A DNA stretch of 64,000 bases from Ustilago trichophora (GCA_900323505.1 OOIN01000031.1:310001-374000), one strand, 5' to 3'; positions 20,101 through 31,173 are shown, counted from the first letter of the stretch. Made by a program: numbers and translations. Notes: generated by a model not told the origin, from the letters alone.

Positions 20101-23100
20101 CGATGGTAATGCAGGTGAACAGGACGCCGAGAACCGCGAGATGCAAGGTCGCGAAAAGCGAACGCGCTACGGACCCATCGACTACAACAGCGATGACGAG
20201 CGCTATGCTGCTTACAGCACCAGTCCTCCCCGCCCCAAAGCCTCGGCCGCGAGCATCGAGGGCCCTCTGCGCAGCTTCAGCACGCTGGCCAGGCAAGGAC
20301 CGCCACCGTTCCTTCCTCCAGGCTTTGGGCAACAGCAGCGTGCTGTTTCTCATGACTCTCGTTTCACCGTTGATGCCCCATCGTTTGTGCCGACCTGGGC
20401 GAAGAGTGGTCAGCACTTTGGCGGATCGACCAGCTTCAAGCGTCCGACATTGCCTGATTGGAGTCAGCCTCAAGATGCACAGCAAGAAGCTGAAGAGAAG
20501 AGTTTGCCTTCGATTCGCGACCCTAGCTTCTTTTCTAGAGAAACTGGCAGCAAGGCTATTCCGATCCGACGTCCCTCTGAGAACGATGAAGCCGAGGGAC
20601 TGTCGCAAAGCGACTCGCAGAAGCGAGGTCTATCTTCTGGACACAACTTTGCTTTGTTGGATGAGCTCTCGGTTGGAAGCGCTGCTGATTCTTCGGCTGT
20701 CTCGCCGCAAGATGTTGGAGCACACGCCGTCGGTTTGGACGCTGGTCAGACTTCGACAGAGACGCTTATGGCTCCTACGCGATGGGCCGGCCCTTCAAGG
20801 CCTGAGTCTGCCTGGCCTGCAGAGAGAGCACGGCCCATGCATATTCCTGTCGGGCCTCACAGCTACCAGTCTTCTGCTGCTTCTCTCGCCTCTGATGCTG
20901 GCGCGGGACCCTCGGTGCGATGGGGCGATCGACGTGCATCTTCCAGCATCGGCATGTCTTCGGTCGATAGGAGACTGCGTCGAGGTGATCGTAATCATCA
21001 CCGAAGTGCCAGAGACGCGCATGGCGACGATGATGAGGATGAAGACGAGAGCCTCACCGACTTTGTCGAAGAGATCGCCGATCGTGTCGACAAGGCACTC
21101 GAAGGCTGGGCGGGCAAGATCCTCGACGAGGTCACTATCATGGGTCAGGTGCGTCCCGTCCTGCGTAACGGTAATACTCATCCTGAAAATTCTGTTGATC
21201 AGGATAGGATCGTCCAAGAGATCTCGAGACGCATGGAAGAGGCGTTAGATGTTCACCTGTCGTCCACCTTCTCGGCCCACGTCCGCAAGTCTACCGATGC
21301 ATCGGACGAGACGCAGACCACCATCCGACCTGTCAGACAGAGAACCTCTTCCCCGGACGAAAAGATGGCCGTTTCAGGTCTCGTCGACGCTCCCGGCGAG
21401 TGGGACTTTGACTATGTCCAGGACATTCTTGATGTCAAGCTCGGAGAATTCAGCAAGCAGATCGAGTCGACTATGGCGCAAGTTGTGGAGAAGCTGGATG
21501 CCCATACTCACAACAACGTAGCTGCTGCAGTGCAGGATCGAGAACGAGAAGGTGCGATGCGGGCAAGTCTGCCCTCAGACTTTGTGGAGAGCGTCACTTC
21601 ACGTCTGACGGCTCAGCTCGGGTCGCTGTTCGAATCGCACACGAGTTCAGCCAAAGAGCTTCAGTCTGCAGCTGAAAGCAAGCTGCAGCAAGCTGTACAG
21701 AACAAGCTGGACGAGAATCTTTTCCTTCTTTCCGAAAAGGGAGCCGCAGACAGGTCCAACATCCAGCATATGCTCGAATCGGAAATGCACGGTCTCGAAC
21801 GCTCCATTCACGAAGTTGGCAATTCGGTCAAGGACCATCTCCAGTCTGCGCTCAACGAATGCTTGCCGCCTTTGCTCGAAGAGAAGGCGACGCACGACAC
21901 AACATTGGCAGACAGACTTACCAACCAGCTTGGTCAGGCTCTTGGTCCTGTATTGTCGGAGGAGAGAAGGTGTTTACTGGAAGACAATCAGAGAAGCAGA
22001 GATCTGCTGTTGGAGGCATTGCCGTCTTCTTCTCAGATCGCCCAGTCGACAGTCAAGCTTGTCGAACCGCTCATCCAGGGTCTAAAGACTGATCCTATCG
22101 ACTCGGACGCGCTAGTCACCAGGCTAGCCGAGGTGATTGGCAAGCAGTCCATCGAGCATATGGTAGATCTCAACCCCGTCCTTGCGCTTTTGGAGCCTCT
22201 CATTGCCAAGCAGGAAGACGCCCGCTCCTTTAGCAAGAAGATCCTTCAACGTCAAGAAGACACCGAACGCACGCTCTCCGAGCTGCCCGGAGCCATCAAC
22301 GCCAAGACCGAGATCTTCCTCTCCAGTGCCAGCGATCAGAGCGAGAAGCAACGTCTTATCCTGGACAACATTGCCGAGATCCGATCAGAGCTGGAGCGCA
22401 AGGGCTCCTTATCCGCTGTCGTTTCATCAATCGATACGGAAATGTTGCACAACAAGCTGGAAGACCTGTCACAGGATAGAGAGGTGACGCGCGAGACGGC
22501 GGAGAAGACGCTTTCGGAGTTGGCCGCCGTGTACCAGGTGCTCACCAGTTCTTACGAGGCGTTGTCTCGGCTGGAAACTCAGTACACGTCGAGTGAGCAG
22601 GTCCACCAAGAGGTTATGGTCAAGTTGGAGAAGCAGGCGCAGGATGGTGCAGAGATGGCACGGGAGTTGAGAGAGGCTGAAGCGCGAGCGGCCAGAGTGG
22701 AAGTAGAGAAGGCTGAAGTCGTTGCACAGCTTTCTTCGTCGAATAAGGAGAATACGATGCTCCGCGACCAGCTGGCGCAGATGACAGCTGAGCTGGCCTC
22801 GTTGAAAGCCGAGCGGACGCAAGACCGTGAAGCATCCGCGAAAGCTCTCTCTGAAGCCACCGCACGTGCCGACCGCGCCGAGACAGCCAGCGCGGGAACT
22901 CACGACCGCATGTCCCGCCTGCTAGACCAAGCCACCGTTGCCGAGCGAGAAGCCTACGAGTCGGCCAAGACCGTTCTCGAACGAGCTTCGAAAGCCGAAG
23001 GCCAACTTTTGGCGCTCGAGAAGCGAATCGCCGAACAGGATGTCAAGATCGCCAACTTGCAACAGCTCAGTGCGACACAGAAGCAGAAAGCTGCGCAAAG

Positions 23101-23683
23101 CCATCAGAAGCTCGCCGAGGGCGAGAAGCGGGTGAAAGAGCTAGAGGCGCAGGCCAAAGGGTTGGAAGTGGCGAGGAAGAGAATCGAGGTGTTAGAAGGG
23201 GTTGAAGGGGAATTGGAGGGAACGAGGGTGAAGTTGAAGGAGAGTGAAGAGAGGGAGGTGGGATTGAGGGAAGAGATAGGGAGGTATGACGAGAGGTTTG
23301 CCGAGATGGAGCGGGAACTTTTGGGGATTAAGGAAGGTTATGTTGAGGTGTCTACGCACCAAGCTACTGTTTTGCAGCTGGAAGAGAGTCAGAAGCTTAT
23401 CCAGCAACTACAAGCTCAACTCGAATCCCAACACAACCCATCAGACGGATGGGAGAGCGTGGAGAAGCCAAGAGCAACAGGAGCTTGGGCTTCTATGCAC
23501 GCCCCCAGACTTCGAATTAATGACGAGGATGAAGGAGAAGAAGAAGAAGAAGAAGAAGAAGAGATCGGTGATTCCTCAGCAGACCTTGTTCGGGGAGTCC
23601 GATCCGTCTCGTTTGCATCGACCGCAAGCAGTAAAGGGAGGGGAAGAGATGTTGAAGTGGATGAAGGCGGATGGTGGTCCTAA
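17126..23683 (+). CDS. UPA2: Upa2-like multi-PAM2 scaffold for endosomal mRNA transport
   Basis: Two exons: 17126-17296 and 17444-23683, with a 147-bp GT-AG intron in phase 0. The product has 2136 residues. A PAM2 motif opens the protein (SSLNVAAPVFQP, residues 4-15). Three more PAM2-like stretches lie at about 841 (MLNPGAKEFKFG), 901 (HLNVGAPSFTPGAF) and 1031 (RFTVDAPSFVPTW). A long, mostly charged coiled coil runs from about 1290 to 2070. The chain ends in an acidic run and GGWWS. In Ustilago maydis, Upa2 binds the poly(A)-binding protein through PAM2 motifs, dimerises by its coiled coil and needs a C-terminal GWW for endosome binding; it carries mRNPs on shuttling early endosomes. Length, motif order and the GWW end all agree. 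PAM2 2 and 4 depart from the consensus. Confidence 0.88.
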
Positions 23684-24336
23684 GATTCCAGCGCCTTTTG
23701 TGGTTTCGATACCCTGAACCGTTGTGAGACATACAATACAAATAGCATACAAAGCAGAAGTTGTCTTTCTTTTTACCATCATAGCAATGCACAAAGTAGA
23801 AGCAAGGATGTTTTTGTGCGATCTTGTGTGCAAATATCTCGGCTGGATTTGTGATGCAGTGGTTACTTGGAAAAGAGATGGTTCCCAGAGGGCGCAGAGT
23901 GCATCTTTGACAGGCAGGGTTCAGGGTCCATGTCATGTCAAGTGGAGAGAGAGAGAGCGGTAGAAAAAGTTCGGATGTCGGAATCTGTGTACGCTGCACT
24001 TCTTAGACTCTTTTTTTTTTTTGGTAACAACCAACCTCATTACCCAGCTAACACATGATTCTTCAATTCTTCACCTTTGCCCGACTTTCCGCTCTTTAAG
24101 GTACAAACGGCTGCTACCTTCAACTCAGGTATTGGTCGAGAGAACTTTGGCTGGTTTGTAAAGAACAGAGGATTGGTTTTCAGTTTTCTGCACAGCAACT
24201 ACTTGGGAAGAAGTCAAATTACGACCTGGTGATCTAGAGACGACTTCTCTATCTGTGCAGGACTCGTTCGTACTTTGCCACTGGAAATCAATTAAAAGAA
24301 GAAAGTAAGATAGCAAAGACGAAGGGGGGAAGGAAA
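23684..24336. other. Intergenic UPA2/SMN-like
   Basis: About 650 bp. It holds the UPA2 3' untranslated region and the promoter of the next gene on the same strand. A short poly-T lies near 24010. Nothing else recognised. Confidence 0.45.
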
Positions 24337-26037
24337 ATGTCTCGCAGACTGCTATCTTATAGCGACATATCGGAACTTCCGCCACCCCCATCTGCATATC
24401 CATCAGCAACGCTTTCTCAAGATCGGAGAGGTGGTGGATCGTCCACCAGTTATGCGGATGGGAAGAGGAAGCGTCAGGCTGAATATTCTGGCAAAGCGAA
24501 AAAGTGGAAGGGGAAAGCTAAAAAGGGTAAGATTGGTGGAGCGGGAGATACTGGTCAGGGGATAGTGGTGCATTGGGATGATCCGAGTTACTCTGCTGAT
24601 GTTTGGGTTGGGGCGGATGTTGATGAACGAAATGAGGAGGAGGGAGGATATCGTTCGTACGCCAAACAGCTGGACGAAATGGTTGAAGAAAGGATTGGTG
24701 AAGACAATGACTTGGATGGTGAAGAGAATGAGGAGGAGGACGAGAGTGAGAGTGAGAATGAGGGGGAAACATTCTACGACGCCACCGACGCTCCGGAAAC
24801 ATCCAACGCAATCATTCAACCTTCAAATACAGCAAAGACAATCTTGGACAGACAAAGTCAACACAACCAAATAAGCTACAAGCAATGGAAATACGACGAA
24901 AATGCAGAACCTTACGATCGGTCTCATCGACACGCTTCGAATTCTCACGATCTAGGGGATGAAGAAGAAGGACATAGCTACTCGGATTTGAAGCTGGAGC
25001 ATGAGTATGATCATGGAGAGGAGTACGATGAGGAAGAGTACGATGATGATGAAGAGGGGGAGGAAGAGGAGGAAGAGGAGATGTTGCCATTTGCTATACC
25101 CGATGTGGTTGAATTTCATCGTTCGTGGGATGCTCGTCATACATTAAATCCAACCTCGGCCCTCACCAACATTTCCACCTCTTCGACTTCTGACCCAACT
25201 CGAATTCCCGTCCTGGATAAAGACTCCTCAATCCCAGACGCAACCTCAATCTCGACCCTAGCAGAACCTCACCATCGACCACCTCCTGAAGTTGGTGGAG
25301 GAGGCCGAATTCTGCATCACACTGAAATCTGGGGTGATTTTGCCCTGATTCAATCCTATTCTGCCGCACTTGACCAGTACGTTTCCATGCATTCCTCTAC
25401 TCCTCATTCTTTGACCAGTGCTAGTCCTACTGTCAAGGATGAAAAAGTCAAAAGTGCACTATGGTACGATGCTCCTCGATACAACAGTTTGCTTGCGGAA
25501 CAAGTGAAAGCGGATACTTTACAAATTTTAGCGCTACAACGTCAATCACAATCCGCTCATCCACATAGCTCACAAGCTAACTCATTCTTGTTGATTCAGG
25601 ATAATGCTAAGACTACCGGGATGCAACCGAAAGGTAAAAATAAAGATAATATGGCAAATAGAAGAGGTAAACCGGTGATAAACATTGTTCCACATGGACA
25701 TTTAGATGGTAATTCAGCTTGGAAAAAAGCTGTCAAAATGGTTGAATCTACACCCAACTCTATCGGTCTCCAAACATCCAATCTGGATGCTGCTAATGAG
25801 GGGCAAGTTTTGGTGCAAAGGAATGATGGATCTAGTAGTAAAAAGGAAAAGGAAAAGGAAAAGGAACAGGAAAAGAATGATGAGCAACAAGAAAAATTAT
25901 TTTACAATTGGTGGTACTCTGGTTATCTCGCCGGTTTAAACTCTGCCTCTTCAATCATCACTGAAACAAATCAGATCCACAACCAGAACCAGCACAAAGA
26001 CAAACAAAAGAACGAATCAAATTATTCAACATCATAA
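24337..26037 (+). CDS. SMN-like protein (snRNP assembly), enlarged
   Basis: 566 residues, intronless. Two stretches fit the Survival Motor Neuron family. EIWGDFALIQSYSAALDQY (about 330-348) resembles the Gemin2-binding helix (W-D-D-S-x-L-I-x-A-Y pattern). LFYNWWYSGYLAGL (about 520-533) resembles the C-terminal YG box that drives SMN oligomers. A basic Lys-rich patch (about 45-68) and a WDDPSYSADVW stretch stand near the N-terminus. Between these are long acidic, disordered runs. S. pombe Smn1 has only about 150 residues, so this would be a strongly expanded homologue. SMN with Gemin2 loads Sm rings on snRNAs. No Tudor domain is visible, as in fission yeast. The call rests on two short motifs in the right order. 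Confidence 0.55.
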   Translation: MSRRLLSYSDISELPPPPSAYPSATLSQDRRGGGSSTSYADGKRKRQAEYSGKAKKWKGKAKKGKIGGAGDTGQGIVVHWDDPSYSADVWVGADVDERNEEEGGYRSYAKQLDEMVEERIGEDNDLDGEENEEEDESESENEGETFYDATDAPETSNAIIQPSNTAKTILDRQSQHNQISYKQWKYDENAEPYDRSHRHASNSHDLGDEEEGHSYSDLKLEHEYDHGEEYDEEEYDDDEEGEEEEEEEMLPFAIPDVVEFHRSWDARHTLNPTSALTNISTSSTSDPTRIPVLDKDSSIPDATSISTLAEPHHRPPPEVGGGGRILHHTEIWGDFALIQSYSAALDQYVSMHSSTPHSLTSASPTVKDEKVKSALWYDAPRYNSLLAEQVKADTLQILALQRQSQSAHPHSSQANSFLLIQDNAKTTGMQPKGKNKDNMANRRGKPVINIVPHGHLDGNSAWKKAVKMVESTPNSIGLQTSNLDAANEGQVLVQRNDGSSSKKEKEKEKEQEKNDEQQEKLFYNWWYSGYLAGLNSASSIITETNQIHNQNQHKDKQKNESNYSTS

Positions 26038-26204
26038 TCTCCCAACACAAACATCAAATTACCCAACCCCATTGCTCCCCCCAAATCCCGTAAAGCAATC
26101 TCCCACTCCACCAACCCATACCCAAAGAGAGAATTGACAAGTAACAAGAAATCGTTCACACTTGTTTAAAACTTGATATAAAATTTCTGTGGAATGATCA
26201 ATGT

Positions 26205-26206
26205 TA
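26205..26206. repeat. TA target-site duplication (left)
   Basis: TA directly next to the left terminal inverted repeat of the pogo-type element; the matching TA is at 28473-28474. Confidence 0.8.
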
Positions 26207-26247
26207 ACGTAATTCATGTATTAGTCGCGCGCCTGTATTAATCGCGC
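26207..26247 (+). repeat. Left terminal inverted repeat of pogo-type element
   Basis: Pairs with 28432-28472; mismatches at two positions only. Carries two TATTA-x-TCGCGC units 18 bp apart. Confidence 0.92.
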
Positions 26248-26433
26248 ACTGACCAATTTCAAAAATCCCCACCGTGTTTGATGGTAGTGACTTGCATGAT
26301 GGTGTCTGCATTGTTTGTGCCTTACATGAGCCCCACCAACTTGCATTCCGTTCCAACCTTCAACATCAACCTTATCACAATCACTGCCGACATCTGTAAT
26401 CAAACCAATACAAACAGCATTTCTCACATTGCA

Positions 26434-28296
26434 ATGACAACACCATCAATTTCAAAGCGCTCCACTGCATCTCGTGCTGCTTGTGCTGATGATTGTGATC
26501 AACAAGAAGCTCAGCTTCAACAAGCAGCTGCTGAGCTTGGCAATGGAACATATTCCAGCATCCATAAAGCTGCAGCTGCAAACAGTGTGCCTGAGTCAAC
26601 ACTGCGTGGCCGACTTTCCGGTGTTCCGACGATCAAGGAAGGTCATGCTTCCATGCAGGCACTTATGCCTGCAGCGGAGACAGCGCTTCTGGAACACATT
26701 CGGCGCTGTGCCTGTAGCAGCTTTCCTTTGACGCCAGCGCAGATCAGGGACTATGCAAACACCATCTCACGTGGCATTCCTGGCTGCACTGATGCTCCCG
26801 ACGTCAGACGGAATTGGCTCCAAGGGTTCCTGCTTTGGCATCCGAGCATTCGCTCTCATTGGTCACGGTGTCTTGATAATGCCTGGCTCACTGGAACAGA
26901 CGCCGATGGAATACAATCATGGTATCAACAATTAGGCAGGATTGTGAATGAATACAGTGTGCTATCAACAGATATATACAACATGGATGAAACCGGATTC
27001 TGGTTCGGTCAAGGTGGTTCCAAGCAGGTAATCGTACCTTCTGGCGATCAAGCAGCCCAGTTTAAGGCACAGCCAGGAACCCAAGAGTTGGCCACGGCAA
27101 TTGAATGCATCGGATCGGGTGGCCAGGTACTTCTGCCGGTGATCATCACCAAAGGTGCAAGCCACATGGTTGGCGAACACCGGAAAATGGCAAATGTTCC
27201 TGCATCTTGGCACTTTGCAAAGACCGACAGAGGCTGGACAACTCAAGAGCTTGCAGTTGATTGGCTCAAAACAGTGTTTGACGCCAACACTACGCCCTCA
27301 ACGCCATCGGAGTGGCATTTGTTGATCATTGACAGCCACAATTCACACACCAGTACCGAGTTTCTGGTCGCTGCATGGAACCGCTGTATTATTCCATTCT
27401 GCTTCCCAGCACATTTGATGCACATCATGCAGCCGCTTGATGTCTCGGTGTTTGGTCCTGTCAGCGCTGCATACAAGCAAATAATCAACAATCTTGCACC
27501 ACAATCAGTCTCGGATGTTAATTGATCTCAGTTTGTGACATTCTATGCCCAGGCACGAGCAAAGGCCCTTACGCCAACTGCAGCCCAAAAAGCATTTGCC
27601 GACTGTGGAATTGCGGTTAAACCTAATGCCGAGAAGGTACTAAACCAACTTGCCGGGCATCAGCAAGCTCAACGGACCGGAACAACACAGCAATTGCCGC
27701 TGCAGGAACGCCTTCCCCCGCAAACAAGTATGGCGGTAAGCTTGGCGCTTGACGCCTTCAGGCACAAACCAAATCCTTGGGATGGATACACACTCAAGCA
27801 AACACTCATGCAAGCATATGAACGTCCACATGCTACAATTTCTGTTCTAGAAGCTGAGAATAAGCTTCTTCAGGAACAGGAGGATCGGCAACAGCAAGCA
27901 GCAAAGAAAACGCGGGGTAAGAAGAAAGTTGGTGATCAAATGATATTATCCAAAGATATCATGATCACTCATCAGCATGCAGAGCAGGAGCTAGTCCGGA
28001 AAAAGCCAGCAATTGCCGCTCGGCAGAAACAGGAATGGAGGAAGAAACAGCGACAGCAGGAGAAGCAGGTAGTACTACCACCTCCTGCTATGATCAATGA
28101 TCGCGACAAAGCATGTGCTGATAACAACAATGATGCCTCGGCATCATCAGCAATCCCAACCACATCAGCAAGGCCAGATATCATTGACATTCTTGATGAT
28201 GGTGAGCCTCTCAGCCCCATTGAAGACAATGATATTGATCCTGCCTGCTTCTATGATAGTGTTCCCATAGCAAGCTCATCACGTGTCAAGCTCTAA
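26434..28296 (+). pseudogene. pogo-type DDE transposase with one premature stop
   Basis: A 620-codon frame from the ATG at 26434, interrupted once by TGA at 27523-27525 (codon 364). Both sides stay in the same frame. The N-terminus has a Psq-type helix-turn-helix (about 20-60) and a CENP-B-type domain (about 70-150, RRNWLQGFLLWHP). The DDE core follows: IYNMDETGFWFG (first Asp), LLIIDSHNSH (second Asp) and MQPLDVSVFGP (third Asp). The stop lies just after the third Asp, where relatives continue with an SxF-x5-A-x-A pattern; SQFVTFYAQARAKALTP directly follows the stop. A leucine-zipper-like and basic tail completes the frame. The stop would remove about 40 percent of the protein. The 15-bp GT...AG around it is far too short for an intron. 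Confidence 0.88.
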
Positions 28297-28431
28297 CCTT
28301 CTCTCAGTGTTCATGTACCTTAATCTCTCACGTGGTTGTCATTGAAGTTTGATGTTCTTTCATTCACCGAGGACTGTGCTCACGATCAATGCCAAGTAGT
28401 ACCATCAGTTTCAATTTCAAGGTTTGAGAAC

Positions 28432-28472
28432 GCGCGACTAATACGGGCGCGCGACTAATACATGAATTACGT
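28432..28472 (-). repeat. Right terminal inverted repeat of pogo-type element
   Basis: Inverted copy of 26207-26247. Ends 32 bp from the stop codon of the GATA gene, which runs on the minus strand. Confidence 0.92.
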
Positions 28473-28474
28473 TA
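28473..28474. repeat. TA target-site duplication (right)
   Basis: Second copy of the TA duplicated on insertion of the pogo-type element. Confidence 0.8.
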
Positions 28475-28504
28475 ATATACAACTTTTAAAAGCTGAAGCG
28501 ATTG

Positions 28505-30322
28505 TCAATCATCGATCAACTGATCAACTGATGCACTACGTTCGCGTTCGCCACCACCACCACGTTGATGAGCAATTGAATTGTTACTCTCTCCATTTGC
28601 ATCTCTAGGCGAGATACCGGTCAAACCTCTACCATTTGCCTCACTTCCACTACCACCACCTCCCATGGGGGGTAAGGAGCTTTCGCTGACTCTGCCACTC
28701 TCTGTCGTCACTGCACCAGGAGGTTCCATAGGGCTCTGAGAGCTTGCGCTAGCTGAACTGAGTCGTGCATGTGCTGCGTTGGCAGCGGCAGCAGAAGCAG
28801 GAGCAGAAGCAGAAGCACTGTTGCTGTTGCTGTTGCCGTTATTGTTGGCAGAAGAAAGTTCGTGTTCTCGCTTACTCGCCGATTCTTGCTCTTTAAACTT
28901 TTTCCAACGCGAACCGCATCGATCGCACAGCGTACCGGGACCATTGGGACCACGTCGGAACTTGGCATCGTGAGGAGCGGCACAATTGGAACAGGTGCGA
29001 TTCTTGGTCGAGGCCAACTTGCGTACGGGATAGTTGGCATCGGATGTCGAAGAAGCGGAAGGGGTAATCATGTAGTTGTTGGGAGGTCGATTGGGGTTAC
29101 CTGCCATGAGAGAATGTTGATGGGGGTCGAGCGAAGAAGGAGGTTCACTGGGACGGAGACGAGGGATCTTACGGGAACGTTCCATTTCTTCCATCTCGTG
29201 GTCGTAAGGGTGGAGGCTCGAGTAAGGGGTGGCGCTAAAGGAGCTAGAGGAAGAGGTGGAGGGATAGGTGGTTAAAGTGGGCATCGACGAACGTTCGCTG
29301 CCAGAGGTAAGATAGGAGCTGCTACCGGGTGGGGATCTGGGATCGCCCATTCCGCCAAAACGGGAAAGAGGGGGTCGATGAGCAGCGGGGACCGAAGGCA
29401 TACCGTATCGATCGGCGCGCTCATCGCTGTACGAATAGTCGGCTTCGGAAAGTGGCATTCGAGCCAAGTGGGCTCGCTCGTCATGCGGATCGTGATGCAG
29501 GTCTGGGTACGGTCGGTGACGGCCAGCGCCTGGATGAGGAGCATACGACATGGGAGGAGACATTTGCTCAGCGGCAACCGAGGGCCCATGGTGAGGTCGA
29601 GAAACCATATTGATGGGTGCTCCGGCAGGACCTTCGGTAGTGACGGTGATGGATGCACCGGGTCCATCGCCGTGAGCCACGTTGACGGAGACGGCGTTGG
29701 ACCCGGGCGCAGCAGATCGCTGGTTATGGTTTCCACGAATCGAGTCGGCTTCGCTGGGACGAGGACGTTTGTAGCCCATCATGGATGGAGGCGGCGGCTG
29801 CTGCTGCTGCTGCTGAGCTCTAGATGGGCTGGAAGCATGGTCGTTGGGTCCCAAATGATCGGGATGGCGTTCAGCACGATCGCGAGAAACATCTGGAAGA
29901 CCTGCGAGGTCCAAGCGGCGGGCAAGGTCATCTCTTTCCTGCTCCGCGTGACGTGCACGCTGGGTCGAGCGCTCCAGCTCTCGACGAAGCTTTTCGAGAT
30001 CAACATAGGCTTGGGAATTCTCGGCTGGGCCTTCGCCATTGACGCCGTACGTCATCCGAGCTTTAACCAGAGCTCGAACCAAAGGACGAACGACATCATC
30101 CAAATAAGTGCGTTCCAAGAGATGCTCGCCGAGAGAGGTGGGGATAAAAGTGGGTTCCTCGCTGATTTCATGCATTCTAGCTGCAGTGTCAAAGAGGCCG
30201 CGCGGGCCGGCGCTTTCAAATTGGGCCGAGTCAGATCGCTTAGGACGAGCCATGTAGGCCATGTCCGGATGTCGACCGAGGCCGGAATGAGGGGAGTTGA
30301 TGAGGGGATGAGAGGCAGCCAT
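28505..30322 (-). CDS. GATA-type zinc-finger protein
   Basis: 605 residues, intronless, minus strand. One GATA-type finger lies at about 440-470: CSNC, 18 residues, then CDRC, with RTCSNCAAPHDAKFRRGP before and LCDRCGSRWKKFKEQE after. The 18-residue loop is the plant/white-collar type rather than the 17 of AreA-like factors. Near the N-terminus, about 45-105 is a conserved-looking helical region (EEPTFIPTSLGEHLLERTYLDD), followed by a short coiled coil (about 107-140). The remainder is Ser/Pro/His/Gly-rich. Likely a nuclear DNA-binding regulator; the target pathway cannot be told. Its 3' end is only about 30 bp from the pogo-type transposon, so its poly(A) site probably lies inside the element. 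Confidence 0.82.
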   Translation of the reverse strand: MAASHPLINSPHSGLGRHPDMAYMARPKRSDSAQFESAGPRGLFDTAARMHEISEEPTFIPTSLGEHLLERTYLDDVVRPLVRALVKARMTYGVNGEGPAENSQAYVDLEKLRRELERSTQRARHAEQERDDLARRLDLAGLPDVSRDRAERHPDHLGPNDHASSPSRAQQQQQQPPPPSMMGYKRPRPSEADSIRGNHNQRSAAPGSNAVSVNVAHGDGPGASITVTTEGPAGAPINMVSRPHHGPSVAAEQMSPPMSYAPHPGAGRHRPYPDLHHDPHDERAHLARMPLSEADYSYSDERADRYGMPSVPAAHRPPLSRFGGMGDPRSPPGSSSYLTSGSERSSMPTLTTYPSTSSSSSFSATPYSSLHPYDHEMEEMERSRKIPRLRPSEPPSSLDPHQHSLMAGNPNRPPNNYMITPSASSTSDANYPVRKLASTKNRTCSNCAAPHDAKFRRGPNGPGTLCDRCGSRWKKFKEQESASKREHELSSANNNGNSNSNSASASAPASAAAANAAHARLSSASASSQSPMEPPGAVTTESGRVSESSLPPMGGGGSGSEANGRGLTGISPRDANGESNNSIAHQRGGGGERERSASVDQLIDD

Positions 30323-31138
30323 GTTGAAGGTGGTGGTGTGGGGAAATTGGGGGGGATCCCTTTAGTCGATTCGTGTATTTTCGTCCAAAGAGATGAGGAG
30401 GCTGACCAGTCGGGCTGTGGACACTGAGGATAGTGTGCGATGGGCTGAAGGGATGTGAGGTTTACGAGACAAGCAGCTGCGAGTTGAGCGGCTTGACAAT
30501 CGGATCCGGAACAAGTATACGATTCAAGGGGACGTCGAGAGCTGAGATAAGAGAGACAATAGCTAAGGAAGGGAGACGAGGCGGTGGACTTTGAGTGGAT
30601 GGATGAAGAGCGTGAAGGTGTCGAAGAAGATAGATGGAGTCGAGTGGGGGTATAGACAGATCACCACTGCCAAGATCGTTTGCAAAAGACGACGGGTCTG
30701 GGTGGTGGCTAGATGTGTGAATCCGGATTGAAAGCGGAAAGCGAATTTGAAGATACGGAGAGAGGCCTAAAATGGAGAGGGTAGGATGCGTGGGGGCATG
30801 TAGGTAGCAAGATAGATGGTGGATGCTACAGGAGGGGAGTTAAAGGAGCTAAGCGGGTCGATCAAAGGTGTGCACACCGAATCGAATCGAATCGAATCCT
30901 ATCCAATCCAATCCAGGCCAAAGTGGATGATGGAGAGAGGGCGAGGTGAAGGGCCAAAGCTGTGTGTGTTTGTGTGTGTTGAATGGATGACAGCCAGAAG
31001 GAAAGACGGACAAGGAAATGGGGAGCAAGAGACAAGCACCCAGAAATTGAGCAACGAGGATGGAAGAAGAAAGAGAGAAGGGAGGGAGAAAGAGGACAAC
31101 GACGAGACGAGGCGAACAGGGCGCTGTCAAAGAAAAAG

Positions 31139-31139
31139 T

Positions 31140-31173
<34 letters not shown>
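31139..31173. repeat. GT microsatellite
   Basis: About 17 GT units with one interruption, in the leader or promoter of the GATA gene. Confidence 0.9.

Larger units (their letters stand above)
26207..28472 (+). mobile_element. pogo/Fot1-type DNA transposon, full length
   Basis: 2266 bp flanked by TA duplications. The 41-bp terminal inverted repeats (26207-26247 and 28432-28472) match at 39 of 41 positions and start ACGTAATTCATG. Each repeat contains two tandem copies of a TATTA(G/A)TCGCGC unit, probably transposase-binding sites. Inside is one pogo-type transposase frame (26434-28296), broken by one stop. The element sits between the SMN-like gene and the GATA gene, which point towards each other. 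Near-identical ends and a single lesion suggest a fairly recent insertion. Confidence 0.92.

Noticed and set aside
27509..27523. GT...AG stretch spanning the TGA of the pogo transposase as an intron
   Set aside because: Only about 15 bp, far below any workable fungal intron length.
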